A stretch of DNA of 64,000 nucleotides from Alisma plantago-aquatica (lineage: Eukaryota > Streptophyta > Magnoliopsida > Alismatales > Alismataceae). Positions 34,369-46,627 of the stretch are shown piece by piece. The DNA is taken from contig OY856409.1 of assembly GCA_963693085.1 (NCBI GenBank), forward strand, positions 1,531,578,472 through 1,531,642,471. The letters run 5' to 3'. Both the position numbers and the translations under genes were made by a program. Numbering within the stretch: the stretch's first letter is position 1; every line of letters begins with the position of its first letter. The notes beneath the pieces are model-generated. The model did no database searches. It was given only the letters and a program-made list of their open reading frames with translations, and was not told the origin of the DNA.

Positions 34369-34587
34369 ATGAAGGATCGGCCTCCTGGCCTCCATCAGGG
34401 TCCCAGCTCTGCTTTTCTTGCCAGAGTGTGGCCCCTTCAGGATTTGGTCGTGGCCCCCTACTCCGACTACTTCCTTCAGTCGTTGACTTGGCGGCATGGA
34501 GTCTGGCACCCTCTCCATCATCGGAGAAGATCCAAATTTGTTGTTGATGCTTCCTTGGAGCTTATGACCCAACCGATTGGGTACTAG
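34369..34587 (+). CDS. R6 leader ORF, LTR A copy (unknown)
   Basis: 72-codon frame from the first ATG of the frame, MKDRPPGLHQGPSSAF, ending TQPIGY just before GGGTGAGT. LTR B and LTR C copies begin with the same ATG (38574, 42789) but stop early where LTR A has CAG and they have TAG. No domain recognised. Weak as a protein; the arrangement ATG-ORF-donor is the notable point. Confidence 0.25.
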   Translation: MKDRPPGLHQGPSSAFLARVWPLQDLVVAPYSDYFLQSLTWRHGVWHPLHHRRRSKFVVDASLELMTQPIGY

Positions 34588-35895
34588 GGTGAGTATCTTC
34601 GTTTTCCCTCTTTTTGCCTTCTTCTCCGTATGTTGTGTACTCCATTGTAATCCTTTGTGTGTTGGCCTCCCTTCGATCTAGTGTGGTTACAGTCGCCTTC
34701 GTCGGGGTGTTCACAATCAGATGAAGTAGAATAGTCATGCCTTAGTTTTGGTTTCGCTAGTTTACTCGCTCTGGCCTGGCTGCTTCTCGCAGCCAAGGCT
34801 TCTTGTTTTGTTTTTCCAACCAAGGGTAAATCAGTCATTTCCTGCTTGATTTTTCTTCTTCAACTTTGGTAATTCGGCACCCCTCTAGTAGCGGGCCCAG
34901 GCCGAGTGGCCGTGTGGTATTGGTCCAATTCAGTAAAGAGTTGAGCAATGGGTGGGCCCAGTATGCTTATTTGGAATTTTGGTGATTTATGATTGGTCAA
35001 TCTTATAAAAATTGTATCTTTTGATTCGTTTGTTAGAAAATTATGTAAGAATATGTTTTGGAATCAAAAAATTAACATGTATCTTGTAAAAAATAGTTTC
35101 AAAGCCTATTTTATGTTTTAAATGATGGATTTTTAATGGATCTAATTAACAAGTTAGAAACTTGTATAATTCATAACTAAATATAGATATGTCAGAAAAA
35201 TGTAATAAAAATATGTTTTAAACTTAGGAAAATATAAACTAAAACTTGGTGTGGTTCTGATGACCTTATTCGTATAATAATAAAAAGGTGGTTTTTAGGG
35301 TTTTGAATAATTAATGGAAACCTAACCCTAATTCCACATATATGCTTAATAGGTTGTTTGGATGCCTAATCTTGGATCTAGAAGTGACTTTGGATGTTTG
35401 GATGTGAAGTTGAGGTTTGTTTGCATCCCTGATTATTCTTATTGAGCAATTACCTTATTTGTGTCCTGCTTTTGGTCCTATGGACATTAGCCTACACATT
35501 GTCTTGTTCTTTTGAAATTATGCTTCATGTGAAGTACCTTATTTTATTATTGATCTTGTGATCATGGATATTCTCTTGGAATCTTATCTTGTTGACTTGG
35601 TGCAATTTGGACTTTTGACATTATACGCCCACTGTGATGTGGAAGTTTACTTGTTGATATGCCCACTGTGATGTGGAAGTTACTGGTTGACATGTGATGT
35701 CTCTTTCCCACTTTGAAGTGGATTTGTTTATATGTTTGTGTTGTCCATTGTGTGATGGAAACAATTGTATAAATCTGACTATACTTCTCTACTTGCCTCT
35801 ACATTTAACATGCTATGTGATTTAGTAGCACTAGAGTAGTGTAATTACATTGGTTTTGTCTCATTATGCAACATGGAAACATTGTGATATCTTTG

Positions 35896-36055
35896 GGATG
35901 GAGGATGTGTGATTCCCCATACCTGGGAAAGATGTGTGATTCCTGGCCCATGTTAAATATATTTGGATGGTGGATGTGTGATTCCCCATGTCAGGGCAAG
36001 ATGTGTGATTCTTGGCCCATGTCCCACCAGGTTCAAGATGTGTGATTCTTGACCG
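35896..36055 (+). repeat. TGTGTGAT-loop hairpin array, R6 LTR A
   Basis: Four to five units with the octamer TGTGTGAT as loop and different stems: ATGG-a-GGA/TCC-CCAT (35898-35920), a weaker unit near 35924-35949, ATGG-t-GGA/TCC-CCAT (35967-35989), GGGC-AAGA/TCTT-g-GCCC (35994-36018) and GGTTCAAGA/TCTTGACC (36030-36053). The conserved loop with changing, still complementary stems is the reason to call these hairpins rather than plain direct repeats. Confidence 0.75.
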
Positions 36056-36722
36056 CCTTTGTTATTTATACTGTTCTAGGGCTATGTTCATGTCACATGC
36101 ATGCATGATACTGATTGTGGAGTGTGTTCCCTAATTGTTCTTGTTTCCCACCATGGTAGTGGATGTTTATATGGTGCAATCCTTTTTACATGTTATTTTA
36201 TGGCAAGTATCCTCTTTTATCATGTTATGATGTTTCTTTTCTTTTATGCCTGATTGGGTAGTCCTTATCTCTTACATGGGAAGCCTTTGATTTTGATCTC
36301 CCTTATTCTTTATAAATTGCTCAAATTTTCTTTTTAGTATGCACGTACCAGCCTTTGTTGATGTCTCCTATTGTTTCCTTTTGTTTCTCTTTTGCTGGGG
36401 TATGCTTCCAACCCTAGGTGGAGGACTTAGATGACAAGGCTTGATGACATGGACTTAGATTGTGAAGTTAAAGCTTGGAGACAATCTTGAGGTGGTTTAG
36501 ATTTCCACTACATGGATCCTTGTGATGTAAGTTTAAGATGTTCCCCAGTATATAATTGAATATAGTCATGTTTTTATTCCGCTGCTATACTTTGGTCTTT
36601 TGATTACCATTATATAAATATTTGAAAATTTTACACCCACTCCAAGATACCTTGAAGGTGTGTTTGGGTTGGAGGTTCTATTGTTCAAATTTTTAGTAGA
36701 GAAGTGATTTCACTTCTTTACA

Positions 36723-37406
36723 GCATGGTATCAGAGCCCATGGTTGTCGGAATCTGACTATTTCAATTTTGTCTCCCTAATAGAATCCTTGACTTAAATA
36801 GTTACCTCTAAGTGATATGTTGACCCTATATTTGATCTATGATGATCTTTATATGCAATGAGGTTTGATTTGAGGATAAGATTAGGTTATGAGGAAGTAT
36901 TCATATGGTAATATTGTGACTTGGTTTCTCGATTTGATTTTGGGCCCTAAATTTCAGTTTCAATCGCAAAGGTTTTTCACAACAAATTTTTTTCCATATA
37001 ATACTATATGTACAAAACAAAATGTTTTCTTTGGATTTTCCGAAGTTTTCTTGAACTAAGTCACAATGAAGTGAAACTCTAGTTTGAGAAGAAAGTAACC
37101 CTAGTTTTGTGACTAGGTTTGATATAAATGTGTAGTTGACCTACCCTATGACTTTTGGATGTTCATGTAGGGTTGATAGGTTAGAGACACGAGGACCTAA
37201 AACTCAATCCTAGATGGTGACTTTAGTTGTATACATGAGAAATATTAACCTCTAAAAATTTTCATAACTAAGAGATGTGGGTAGCTGTAAAAAGTTGTTT
37301 AGTTTGACTTGTTAGGTTGAACCTTTTTAAAGGGGGAAGATTAGTTAGTTGATGATGTTTGATCTATAGATTTAGAGGATGAAATCCTTTATAAGGGGTG
37401 GAGTGT
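36723..37406 (+). mobile_element. R6 internal domain I
   Basis: 684 bp, non-coding. Primer site TGGTATCAGAGC at 36726-36737; polypurine tract AAGGGGTGGAGTGT at about 37393-37406. Confidence 0.88.
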
Positions 37407-40400
37407 TGTAACATACCAGATCTTGGACCCTACCCTAGAGTTGTGACCTTTTAGGTTTGACCAAACAAAGTTTAGGTTAGAGTGAACCTAATAATCTAGT
37501 GCATGAAAAATGTAATGTAATATGTCATATAATTTATTTGGTGATAATAAGATGATGAATAACTTAATTGGATGCATAATGATCTAATGGGCCATATGAC
37601 ATAACCCATGTAAGAAAGCCTCAAAATAAAGAATATACTTCAAATTCGTAATCTACACATTAAAATAAGTTTACATGTCATTTTTTAATTAATTTGGACA
37701 ACCTTGAAATAATATGGTAACTTAGGAGAGAGAAATTTCTTAAAAAGTGTAATAAATATAATATTTGCCCCCATAATAGGAAAATAATGTTAGATTTGTA
37801 ATCTATATAACAAATATATCCTTTGGGTGAATTTTCATCCAATTTGGAGAAAGTTTGCTAAAAAGGTGAAATCAGGAGAGAGAAAGTGTGTAGAACCTTC
37901 AAAATATTAAATAAATACTCAAATAACCCCAACATGTAAAATTGATGGAAAATTCGTATACAACACACTAAATATGACTTGTGGGTTAAGTTTAATAAAA
38001 TTTGGGTAATCCAAATGCAATTAATGAAGGAGGAAAGAGAAAATAGGTTTTGAATTATTTAACCCATTAAAAGTTTTCAAATGGCAAAACTAAGCACATA
38101 ATTGAAATCTACATGCCTTAATTGGCCCCTCTGCAAAATTCCACTTAATTTGGATAATTTATGAACCCTTAATTGATGAAAGAGAAAAAGGAGAAATTAA
38201 TTCAAATTTGTTTTGGGCTTGATTTATTATGTCAGATTGTTTTCCTTTTATTTGCAAAACCCAGATTCTATCTCAACTGTTGGATTTTGATCCAACAGTG
38301 ACAGCGTGTCTCCTACCTTCCGCTTCGAGGTTTCCCCTCGTGAGCTTCTGGCTCCGCTTCCTCGATTCTTTCTCGCTTTCCTCTCTCATCTCACAATGAT
38401 TCTCTTCGGTTTCTTCTCCCTCAACTTCCTCATCCTTTCCCGAACCCATTGGTTATATAAACTCTAGGTTTTTATGCCGTCTTGTACCAGTTGATCTGCG
38501 CCTCCTCTTTCCTCTGCTGCTCCTCTTTTTGCTTCCCCCTTTTCACTTTCTCCACTCCCTGGGTCATCGGACCATGAAGGATCGGCCTCCTGACCTCCGT
38601 CGGGGTCCCAGCTCCGCTTTTCTTACCTCAGTTTGGCCCGTTTAGGCTTTGGTCGTGGCCCCCTACTCCGACTACTTCCTTCAACCGTCGACTTGTTGGC
38701 ATGGAGTCTAGGACCCTCTCCATCATTGGAGAAGATCCAAAAAAAAATTTGATGCTTCCTTGGATCTTATGACGCAACCGATTGGGTACTAGGGTGAGTA
38801 TCTTCGTTTTCCCTCTTTTTGCCTTCTTCTCCATCTGTTGTGTACTCCACTGTAATCCTTTGGGTGTTGGCCTCCCTTCGCTCTGGTGTGCTTACAGTCA
38901 CCTTCTTCGGGGTGTTCACGATCAGATAAAGTAGAATAGTCGTGCCTTAGTTTTGGTTTCGCCAGTTTACTCGCTCTGGCCTAGCTGCTTCTCGCAGCCA
39001 TGGCTTCTTGTTTTGTTTTTCCAACCAAGGGTAAATCAGTCATTTCCCGCTTGATTTTTCTTCTTCGACTTTGGTAATTCGACGTCCCTCTGGTAGTGGG
39101 CCCAGGATGAGTGTCCATGTGGTATTGGTCCAATTCAGTAAAGAGTTGAGCAATGGGTGGCCCCAGTATGCTTATTTGGAATTTTGGTGATTTATGATTG
39201 GTCAATCTTATAAAAATTGTATCTTTTGATTCGTTTGTCAGAAAATTATGTAAGAATATGTTTTGGAATCGAAACATTAACATGTATCTTGTAAAAATAG
39301 TTTCAAAGCCTATTTTTATGTTTTAAATGATGGATTTTTAATGGATCTAATTAATAAGTTAGAAACTTGTATAATTCATAACTAAATATTGATAAATCAG
39401 AAAAATGTAATAAAAATATGTTTTAAACTTAGGAAAATATAAACTAAAACATGGTGTGGTTTTGATGACCTAATTCGTATAATAATAAAAAGGTGGTTTT
39501 TAGGGTTTTGAATAATTAATGGAAACCTAACCCTAATTCCACATATATGCTTAATAGTTTCTTTGGATGCCTAATCTTGGACCTAGAAGTGACTTTGGAC
39601 GTTTGGATGTGAAGTTGAGGTATGTTTGCATCCCTGCTAATTCTTATTGAGCAATTAGCCTATGTGTGTCCTACTTTTGGTCCTATGGACATTAGCCTAC
39701 ACATTGTCTTATTCTTTTGAAATCATGCTTCATGGGAAGTATCTTATTTTATTATTGATCTTGTGATCATGGATATTCTCTTGGAAACTTATCTTGTTGC
39801 CTTGGTGCAATTTGGACTTTTGACATTATATGCCCACTGTGATGTGGAAGTTTACTTGTTGATATGCCCACTGTGATGTGGAAGTTATTGGTTGACATGT
39901 GATGTCTCTTTCCCACTTTGAATTGGATTTGTTTATATGTTTGTGTTGTCCATTGTGTGATGGCAACAATTGTATAAATCTGACTATACTTCTCTACTTG
40001 CCTCTACATTTAACATGATATGTGATTCAGTAGCACTATAGTAGTGTAATTACATTAGTTTTGTCTCATTATGCAACATGGCAACATTGTGATATCTTTG
40101 GGATGGAGGATGTGTGATTCCCCATACCTGGGAAGGAAGTGTGATTCCTGGCCCATGTTATATATATTTGGATGGTGGATGTGTGATTCCTCATGCCAGG
40201 GCAAGATGTGTGATTCTTGGCCCATGTCCCACCAGGTTCAAGATGTGTGATTCTTGACCGCCATTGTTATTTATCCTGTTCTAGGGATATGTTTATCGCA
40301 CATGCATGTAGGATACTGATTGTGGGGTGTGTGCCCTAATTGTGCTTGTTTCCCACCATGGTAGTGGATGTTTATATGGCACAATCCTTTTTACATGTTA

Positions 40401-40927
40401 TTTTATGGCAAGTATCCTCTTTTATCATGTTATGATATTTCTTTTCTTTTATGCCTGATTGGGTAGTCCTTATCTCTTACATGGGAAGCCTTTGATTTTG
40501 ATCTCCCTTATTCTTTATAAATTGCTCAAATTTTCTTTTTAGTATGCACATACCAGCCTTTGTTGATGTCTCCTATTGTTTCCTTTTGTTTCTCTTTTGT
40601 TGGGGTATGCTTCCAACCCTAGGTGGAGGACTTGGATGACAAGGCTTGATGACCTAGACGTAGATTGTGAAGTTAAAGCTTGGAGACAATCTTGAGGTGG
40701 TTTAGATTTCCTCTACATGGATCCTTATCATGTAAGTTTAAGATGTTCCCCTATATATAATTGAATATAGTCATGTTTTTATTCCACTGCTATACTTTGG
40801 TCTTTTGATTACCATTATATAAATATTTGAAACTTTTACACCCACTCCAAGATACCTTGAAGGTTTGTTTGGACTGGAGGTTCTATTGTTCAAATTTTTA
40901 GTAGAGAAGTGATTTCAGTTCTTTATA
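37407..40927 (+). repeat. R6 LTR B
   Basis: 3521 bp middle LTR, TGTAACATACC...CTTTATA (terminal CA changed to TA). TATA box 38454-38461. Hairpin array at about 40110-40262. It is bordered by internal sequence on both sides. Confidence 0.9.
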
Positions 40928-41611
40928 GCATGGTATCAGAGCCCATGGTAATTGGAATCTGACTATTTCAATTTTGTCTCCCTAATAGAATTCTTGACTT
41001 AGATAGTTACCTCTAAGTGAGATGTTGACCCTAGATTTGATCTATGATGATCTTTATATGCAATGAGGTTTGATTTGAGGATAAGATTAGGTTATGAGGA
41101 AGTATTCATATGGTAATATTGTGACTTGGTTTCTCGATTTGATTTTAGGCCCTAAATTTCAGTTTCAATCGCAAAGGTTTTTCACAACAAATTATTTTCC
41201 ATATAATACTATATGTACAAAACAAAATGTTTTGTTTGGATTTTCTGAAGTTTTCTTGAACTAAGTCACAATGAAGAGAAACTCTAGTTTGAGAAGAAAG
41301 TAACCCTAGTTTTGTGACTAGGTTTGATATAAATGTGTAGTTGACCTACCCTATGACTTTTGGATGTTCATGTAGGGTTGATAGGTTAGAGACACGAGGA
41401 CCTAAAACTCAACCCTAGATGGTGACTTTAGTTGGATACATGATAAATATTAACCTCTAAAAATTTTCATAACTAAGACATGTGGGTAACTCTAAAAAGT
41501 TGCTTAGTTTGACTTGTTAGGTTGAACCTTTTTAAAGGGGGGAGATTAGTTAGTTGTTGATGTTTGATCTATAGATTTAGAGGATGAAATCCTTTTTAAG
41601 GGGTGGAGTGT
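40928..41611 (+). mobile_element. R6 internal domain II
   Basis: 684 bp, same length as and highly similar to internal domain I. Primer site TGGTATCAGAGC at 40931-40942; polypurine AAGGGGTGGAGTGT before LTR C. Non-coding. Confidence 0.88.
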
Positions 41612-44600
41612 TGTAACATACCAGATCTTGGACCCTACCCTAGAGTTGTGACCTTTTGGGTTTGACCAAACAAAGTTGAGGTTAGAGTGAACCTAATAAT
41701 CTAGTGCATGCAAAATGTAATGTAATATGTCATATAATTTATTTGGTGATAATAAGATGATGAATAACTTAATTGGATGCATAATGATCTAATGGGCCTC
41801 TAATGGGCCATATGACAGAACCCATGTAAGAAAGCCTCAAAATAACGAATAGACTTCAAATTTGTAATCTACACATTAAAATAAGTTTACATGTCAATTT
41901 TTAATTAATTTGGACTACCTTGAAATAATATGGTAACTTAGGAGAGAGAAATTTCTTAAAAAGTGTAATAAATATAATATTTGACCCCATAAGAGGAAAA
42001 TAATGTTAGATTCATAATCTTGTAACAAATATATCCTTTGGGTGAATTTTCATCCAATTTGGAGAAAGTTTGCTTAAAAGGTGAAATTAGGAGAGAGAAA
42101 GTGTGTAGAACCTTCAAAATATTAAATAAATACTCAAATAACCCCAACATGTAAAGTTGATGGCTAATTCGTATCCAACACAGTAAATATGACTTGTGGG
42201 TCAAGTTTAATAAAATTTGGGTAATCCTAAAGCCATTAATGAAGGAGGAAAGAGAAAATACGTTTTGATTTATTTAACCCATTAAAAGTTTTTAAAAGGC
42301 AAAACTAAGCACATAATTGAAATCTACATGCCTTAATTAGCCCCTCTGCGAAATTCCACTTAATTTGGATAATGTATGAACCCTTAATTGATGAAAGAGA
42401 AAAAGGAGAAATTAATTCTAATTTGTTTTGGGCTTGATTTATTGTGTCAGGTTGTTTTCCTTTTATTTGCAAATCCTAGATTCTATCCCAACCGTTGGAT
42501 TTTGATCCAACAGTGGAAGAGGGTCTCGTACCTTTCACTTCCAGGTTTCCCCTTGTGAGCTTCTAGCTCCGCTTCCTCGATTCTTTCTCGCTTTCCTCTC
42601 TCATCTCACAATGATTCTCTCCGGTTTCTTCTCCATCAACTTCCTCATTCTTTCCCGAACCCATTGGTTATATAAACTCTAGGTTTTTCTGCCGTCTTGT
42701 GCCAGTTGATTTGTGCCTCCTATTTCCTCTGCTTCTCCTCTATTTTCTTCCCCCTTTTCACTTTCTCCCCTCCTTGGGTCATCGGACCATGAAGGATCGG
42801 CCTCCTGACCTCCGTCGGGATCCCAGCTCCGCTTTTCTTGCCTCGGTTTGGCCCCTTTAGGCTTTGGTCGTGGTGCCCTACTCCGACTACTTCCTTCAAC
42901 CATCAACTTGTCGGCATGGAGTCTGGGACCCTCTCCATCATCGGAGAAGATCCATATTTGTTGTTGATGCTTCCTTGGAGCTTATGACCCAACTGATTGG
43001 GTACTAGGGTGAGTATCTTCGTTTTCCCTCTTTTTGCCTTCTTCTCCGTCTATTTGTACTCCACTGTAATCCTTCATGTGTTGGCCTCCCTTCACTCTGG
43101 TGTGCTTACAGTCGCCTTCCTCGGGGTGTTCACGATCAGATGAAGTAGAATAGTCGTGCCTTAGTTTTGGTTTCGCTAGTTTACTCGCTCTGGCCTGGCT
43201 GCTTCTCGCAGCCATGGCGTCTTGTTTTGTTTTTCCAACCAAGGGTAAATCAGTCATTTCCTGCTTGATTTTTCTTCTTCGGCTTTGGTAATTCGGCGCC
43301 CCTCTGGTAGTGGGCCCAGTCTGAGTGGCCATGTGGTATTGGTCCAATTCAGTAAAGAGTTGAGCAATGGGTGGGCCCAGTATGCTTATTTGGATTTTTG
43401 GTGATTTATGATTGGTCAATCTTATAAAAATTGTATCTTTTGATTCGTTTGTCAGAAAATTATGTAAGAATATGTTTTGGAATTGAAAAATTAACATGTA
43501 TCTTGTAAAAATAGTTTCAAAGCCTGTCTTTATGTTTTAAATAATAGATTTTTAATGGATCTAAATAATAAGTTAGAAACTTGTATAATTCATAACTAAA
43601 TATTGATAAGTCAGAAAAATGTAATAAAAATATGTTTTAAACTTAGGAAAATATAAACTATAAGATGGTGTGTTTTTTATGACCTAATTTGTATAATAAT
43701 AAAAAGATGGTTTTTAGGGTTTTGAATAATTAATGGAAACCTAACCCTAATTCCACATATATGCTTAATATGTTCTTTGGATACCTAATCTTGGACCTAG
43801 AAGTGACTTTGGACATTTGGATGTGAAGTTGAGGTATGTTTGCATCCTTGATTATTCTTATTGAGCAATTAGCCTATTTTTGTCCTACTTTTGGTCCTAT
43901 GGACATTATCCTACACATTGTCTTGTTCTTTTGAAATCATGCTTCATGTGAAGTACCTTATTTTATTATTGATCTTGTGATCATGGATATTCTCTTGGAA
44001 TCTTATCCTGTTGCCTTGGTGCAATTTGGACTTTTGACATTATATGCCCACTGTGATGTGGAAGTTTACTTGTTCATATGCCCACTGTGATGTGGAAGTT
44101 ACTGGTTGACATGTGATGTCTCTTTCCCACTTTGAAGTGGATTTGTTTATATGTTTGTGTTGTCCATTGAGTGATGGCAACAATTGTATAAATCTGACTA
44201 TACTTGGTTTTGTCTCATTATGAAACATGCTATGTGATTCAGTAGCACTAGAGTAGTGTAATTACATTGGTTTTGTCTCATTATGCAACATGGCAACATT
44301 GTGATATCTTTGGGATGGAGGATGTGTGATTCCCCATACCCGGGTAGGATGTGTGATTCCTGGCCCATGTTATATATATTTGGATGGTGGATGTGTGATT
44401 CCCCATGCCAGGGTAAGATGTGTGATTCTTGTCCCATGTCCCACCAGGTTCAAGATGTTTGATTCTTGACTGCCATTGTTATTTATACTGTTCTAGGGCT
44501 ATTTTTATCTCACATGCATGCAGTATACTGATTGTGGGGTGTGTGCCCTAATTGTGCTTGTTTCCCACCATGGTAGTGGATGTTTATATGGAACAATCCT

Positions 44601-45138
44601 TTTTACTTGTTATTTTATGGAAAGTATCCTCTTTTATCATGTTATGATGTTTCTTTTCTTTTATGCTTGATTGGGTAGCCTTATCTCTTACATGGGAAGC
44701 CTTTGATTTTGATCTCCCTTATTCTTTATAAATTGCTCAAATTTTCTTTTTAGTATGCACATACCAGACTTTGTTGATGTCTCCTATTGTTTCCTTTTGT
44801 TATTCTTTTGCTGGGGTATGCTTCCAACCCTAGGTGGAGGACTTGGATGACAAGTCTTGATGACATGGACTTAGACTGTGAAGTTAAAGCTTGGAGACAA
44901 TCTTGAGGTGGTTTAGATTTCCTCTACATGGATCCTTATGATGTAAGTTTAAGATGTTCCCCTGTATATAATTGAATATAGTCATGTTTTTATTCCGCTG
45001 CTATACTTTGGTCTTTTGATTACCATTATATAAATATGTGAAAATTTTTTACCCACTCCAAGATACCTTGATGGTGTGTTTGGACTGGAGGTTCTATTGT
45101 TAAAATTTTTAGTAGAGAAGTGATTTCACTTCTTTACA
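41612..45138 (+). repeat. R6 LTR C
   Basis: 3527 bp, TGTAACATACC...CTTTACA. TATA box 42669-42676. Its second hairpin unit, GGGT-AGGA/TCCT-g-GCCC (near 44342-44366), keeps a full stem where LTR A has a mismatch. A 171-codon antisense frame (42982-43497) is broken in the other two copies. Confidence 0.9.
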
Positions 45139-45290
45139 GACCTTGTGAGCCATATGATTAGATGTTGCCTAATGAGGGGTGATAAGATGCTTCATGGGCT
45201 TTATGAGCCATGAGAACAATTGTAGCATAGTAAGAGGCACCAAGATGATTAATGATGGATCGAAGGAATTTATATTCCATGATCCATGTA

Positions 45291-45805
45291 ATCAGGTTTG
45301 GAAGAGTCCAATACCTGGCAGAGGTGTAATACTTGTAATCGGGGTTGGTTAAAGTCCAATGCCTGGCTCTGAAATCAGGTGTGGTTAAAGTCCATTGCCT
45401 GGTGGTGTAATCAGGATTGGTTAGAGTCCAATACCTGGCAGAGGCATGAAACCTGTAATCAGGAGTGGTTAAAGTCCACTACCTGGCTGTGTAATAAGGA
45501 TTGGTTAACGTCCAATGCCTAGCGATGTAATTAGGGTTGGTTAAAGTCCAATGTCTGGCAGTGTAATGAGGTTTAGAGAAGTCCAATACCTTGCAGAGGT
45601 GTAATGCCTGTAATCAGGATGGGTTAAAGTCCAATGTCTGGCTGTGAAATCAGGATTGGTAGTGTCCAATGCCTGGAAGTGTAATCAGGTTTGGAAGAGT
45701 CCACTACCTGGCAGAGGCTCAATGCCTGTAATGATGACACAGGATTGGTAGTAGTCCAATGCCTGTATTAATAATAGAGGATTGGTAATAACCCAATGCC
45801 TGTAT
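45291..45805 (+). repeat. ATTGG/CCAAT hairpin array, R5 left LTR
   Basis: About a dozen units of roughly 33-50 bp of the form AATCAGG-ATTGG-TTAAAGT-CCAAT-g-CCTGGC. Outer CAGG pairs with CCTG and inner ATTGG with CCAAT. Unit near 45463-45479 has AGTGG...CCACT instead, a paired change. Some units are weaker (GTTGG/CCAAT wobble; TGTGG/CCATT). Confidence 0.85.
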
Positions 45806-46627
45806 TAATTATATATGAGTACATGGTAGATGTAATTCCTTATTTGTTTAGAAGATTGGCTAAGGCCAACAGATTGAAACAAGAATGTTTCATGGGTGAC
45901 ATGTCAAGTTAATGAGTGTCACAAGAAAAGTTTGATATGATGGTATAATATGATGAATAAATGATATACATGTCATTCCTATTCCTTAATTAAAAGAATA
46001 GATGATATATTTCTCTATCATAAATAGTTACAATGCTTTCAAAGATGAGAATGCTTTAAACTTCTTATTCTCTGCCCAGTTTCATATCTTTAAATTGCAA
46101 TAAAAATGTTTTGGCGGAGAGTTATAACTCCCGCTGGGGCAATTTACAATTGTCTCACCCCCGTCGGATCCAACATTTTAGGTAGATGCAGACAAAGAAG
46201 CAGATACTCTTTTGTAGGAAAAGGAAAGAAACATCCTAGACAGTAGTGAGATCTCAGGTGGAGGCCCTGATTGTCAAGTCATATAGTTAGAAAGTCATAT
46301 GTGTCGTCTCTGTACTCTCAGGTCCTCGGAGTTTATAGTTAGTGTTTTAATGAATCGATCTGAGATTTTGGCTTGATGCCTCGAGATTTTATGTTGTCTG
46401 TATATAATGTTCTAGGGCAGCTGATGTTGTAATCCTCGAGAAGAGATAGTACAAGTCATATATTTTTGAACCAGGATGTAAATGTTATACTATGGTTCTT
46501 GTTGTAAGAGTTTCGTATGTTTGGATCTCTTTGCAAAAAGTTTTAATTTTTAGTGATGTTCAATAATCCACTGCAAATGATTCGCTTCCGCTTAGTTAAT
46601 CTTGTGTTTTGTAAGTTGGATTCCACA

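Larger units (their letters stand above)
33191..36722 (+). repeat. R6 LTR A
   Basis: 3532 bp. U3 about 1.06 kb, TATA box 34249-34256 followed by CTCTAGGTTTTT, leader ORF to 34587, a splice-donor-like GGGTGAGT (34587-34594), AT-rich middle, a direct repeat GCCCACTGTGATGTGGAAGTT (21 bp, two copies at 35627-35693 with a short gap), then a TGTGTGAT-loop hairpin array (35896-36055). Confidence 0.9.
33191..45138 (+). mobile_element. R6: non-autonomous element with three LTRs
   Basis: Three direct LTRs of 3532, 3521 and 3527 bp (TGTA[A/G]C[A/G]TACCAGATC...CTTTACA) with two internal domains of exactly 684 bp. Flanks are GACCA (33186-33190) and GACCT (45139-45143); the uninterrupted site in the R5 right LTR reads GACCC (near 60002-60006), so this is a 5-bp duplication with one changed base per copy. 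Primer sites and polypurine tracts are intact, but no gag or pol is present. The structure is the same as that of R4 but the sequences are unrelated. Confidence 0.9.
28910..46627 (+). repeat. R5 left LTR, split by R6
   Basis: LTR segments 28910-33190 and 45144-46627. Recognisable blocks: a CAAACGG/CCGTTTG inverted-repeat cluster (30294-31435), a minisatellite-like AAACCCTAATT/AGGGT stretch (about 31780-32110), and an ATTGG/CCAAT hairpin array (45291-45805). I could not place a TATA box with confidence. ORFs called here have no coding character. Confidence 0.9.

Noticed and set aside
42982..43497. 171-codon antisense ORF in R6 LTR C
   Set aside because: The frame is broken in LTR A and LTR B, lies antisense to the leader and downstream region, and shows no known domain. 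Partial openness in the copies follows from sequence identity.
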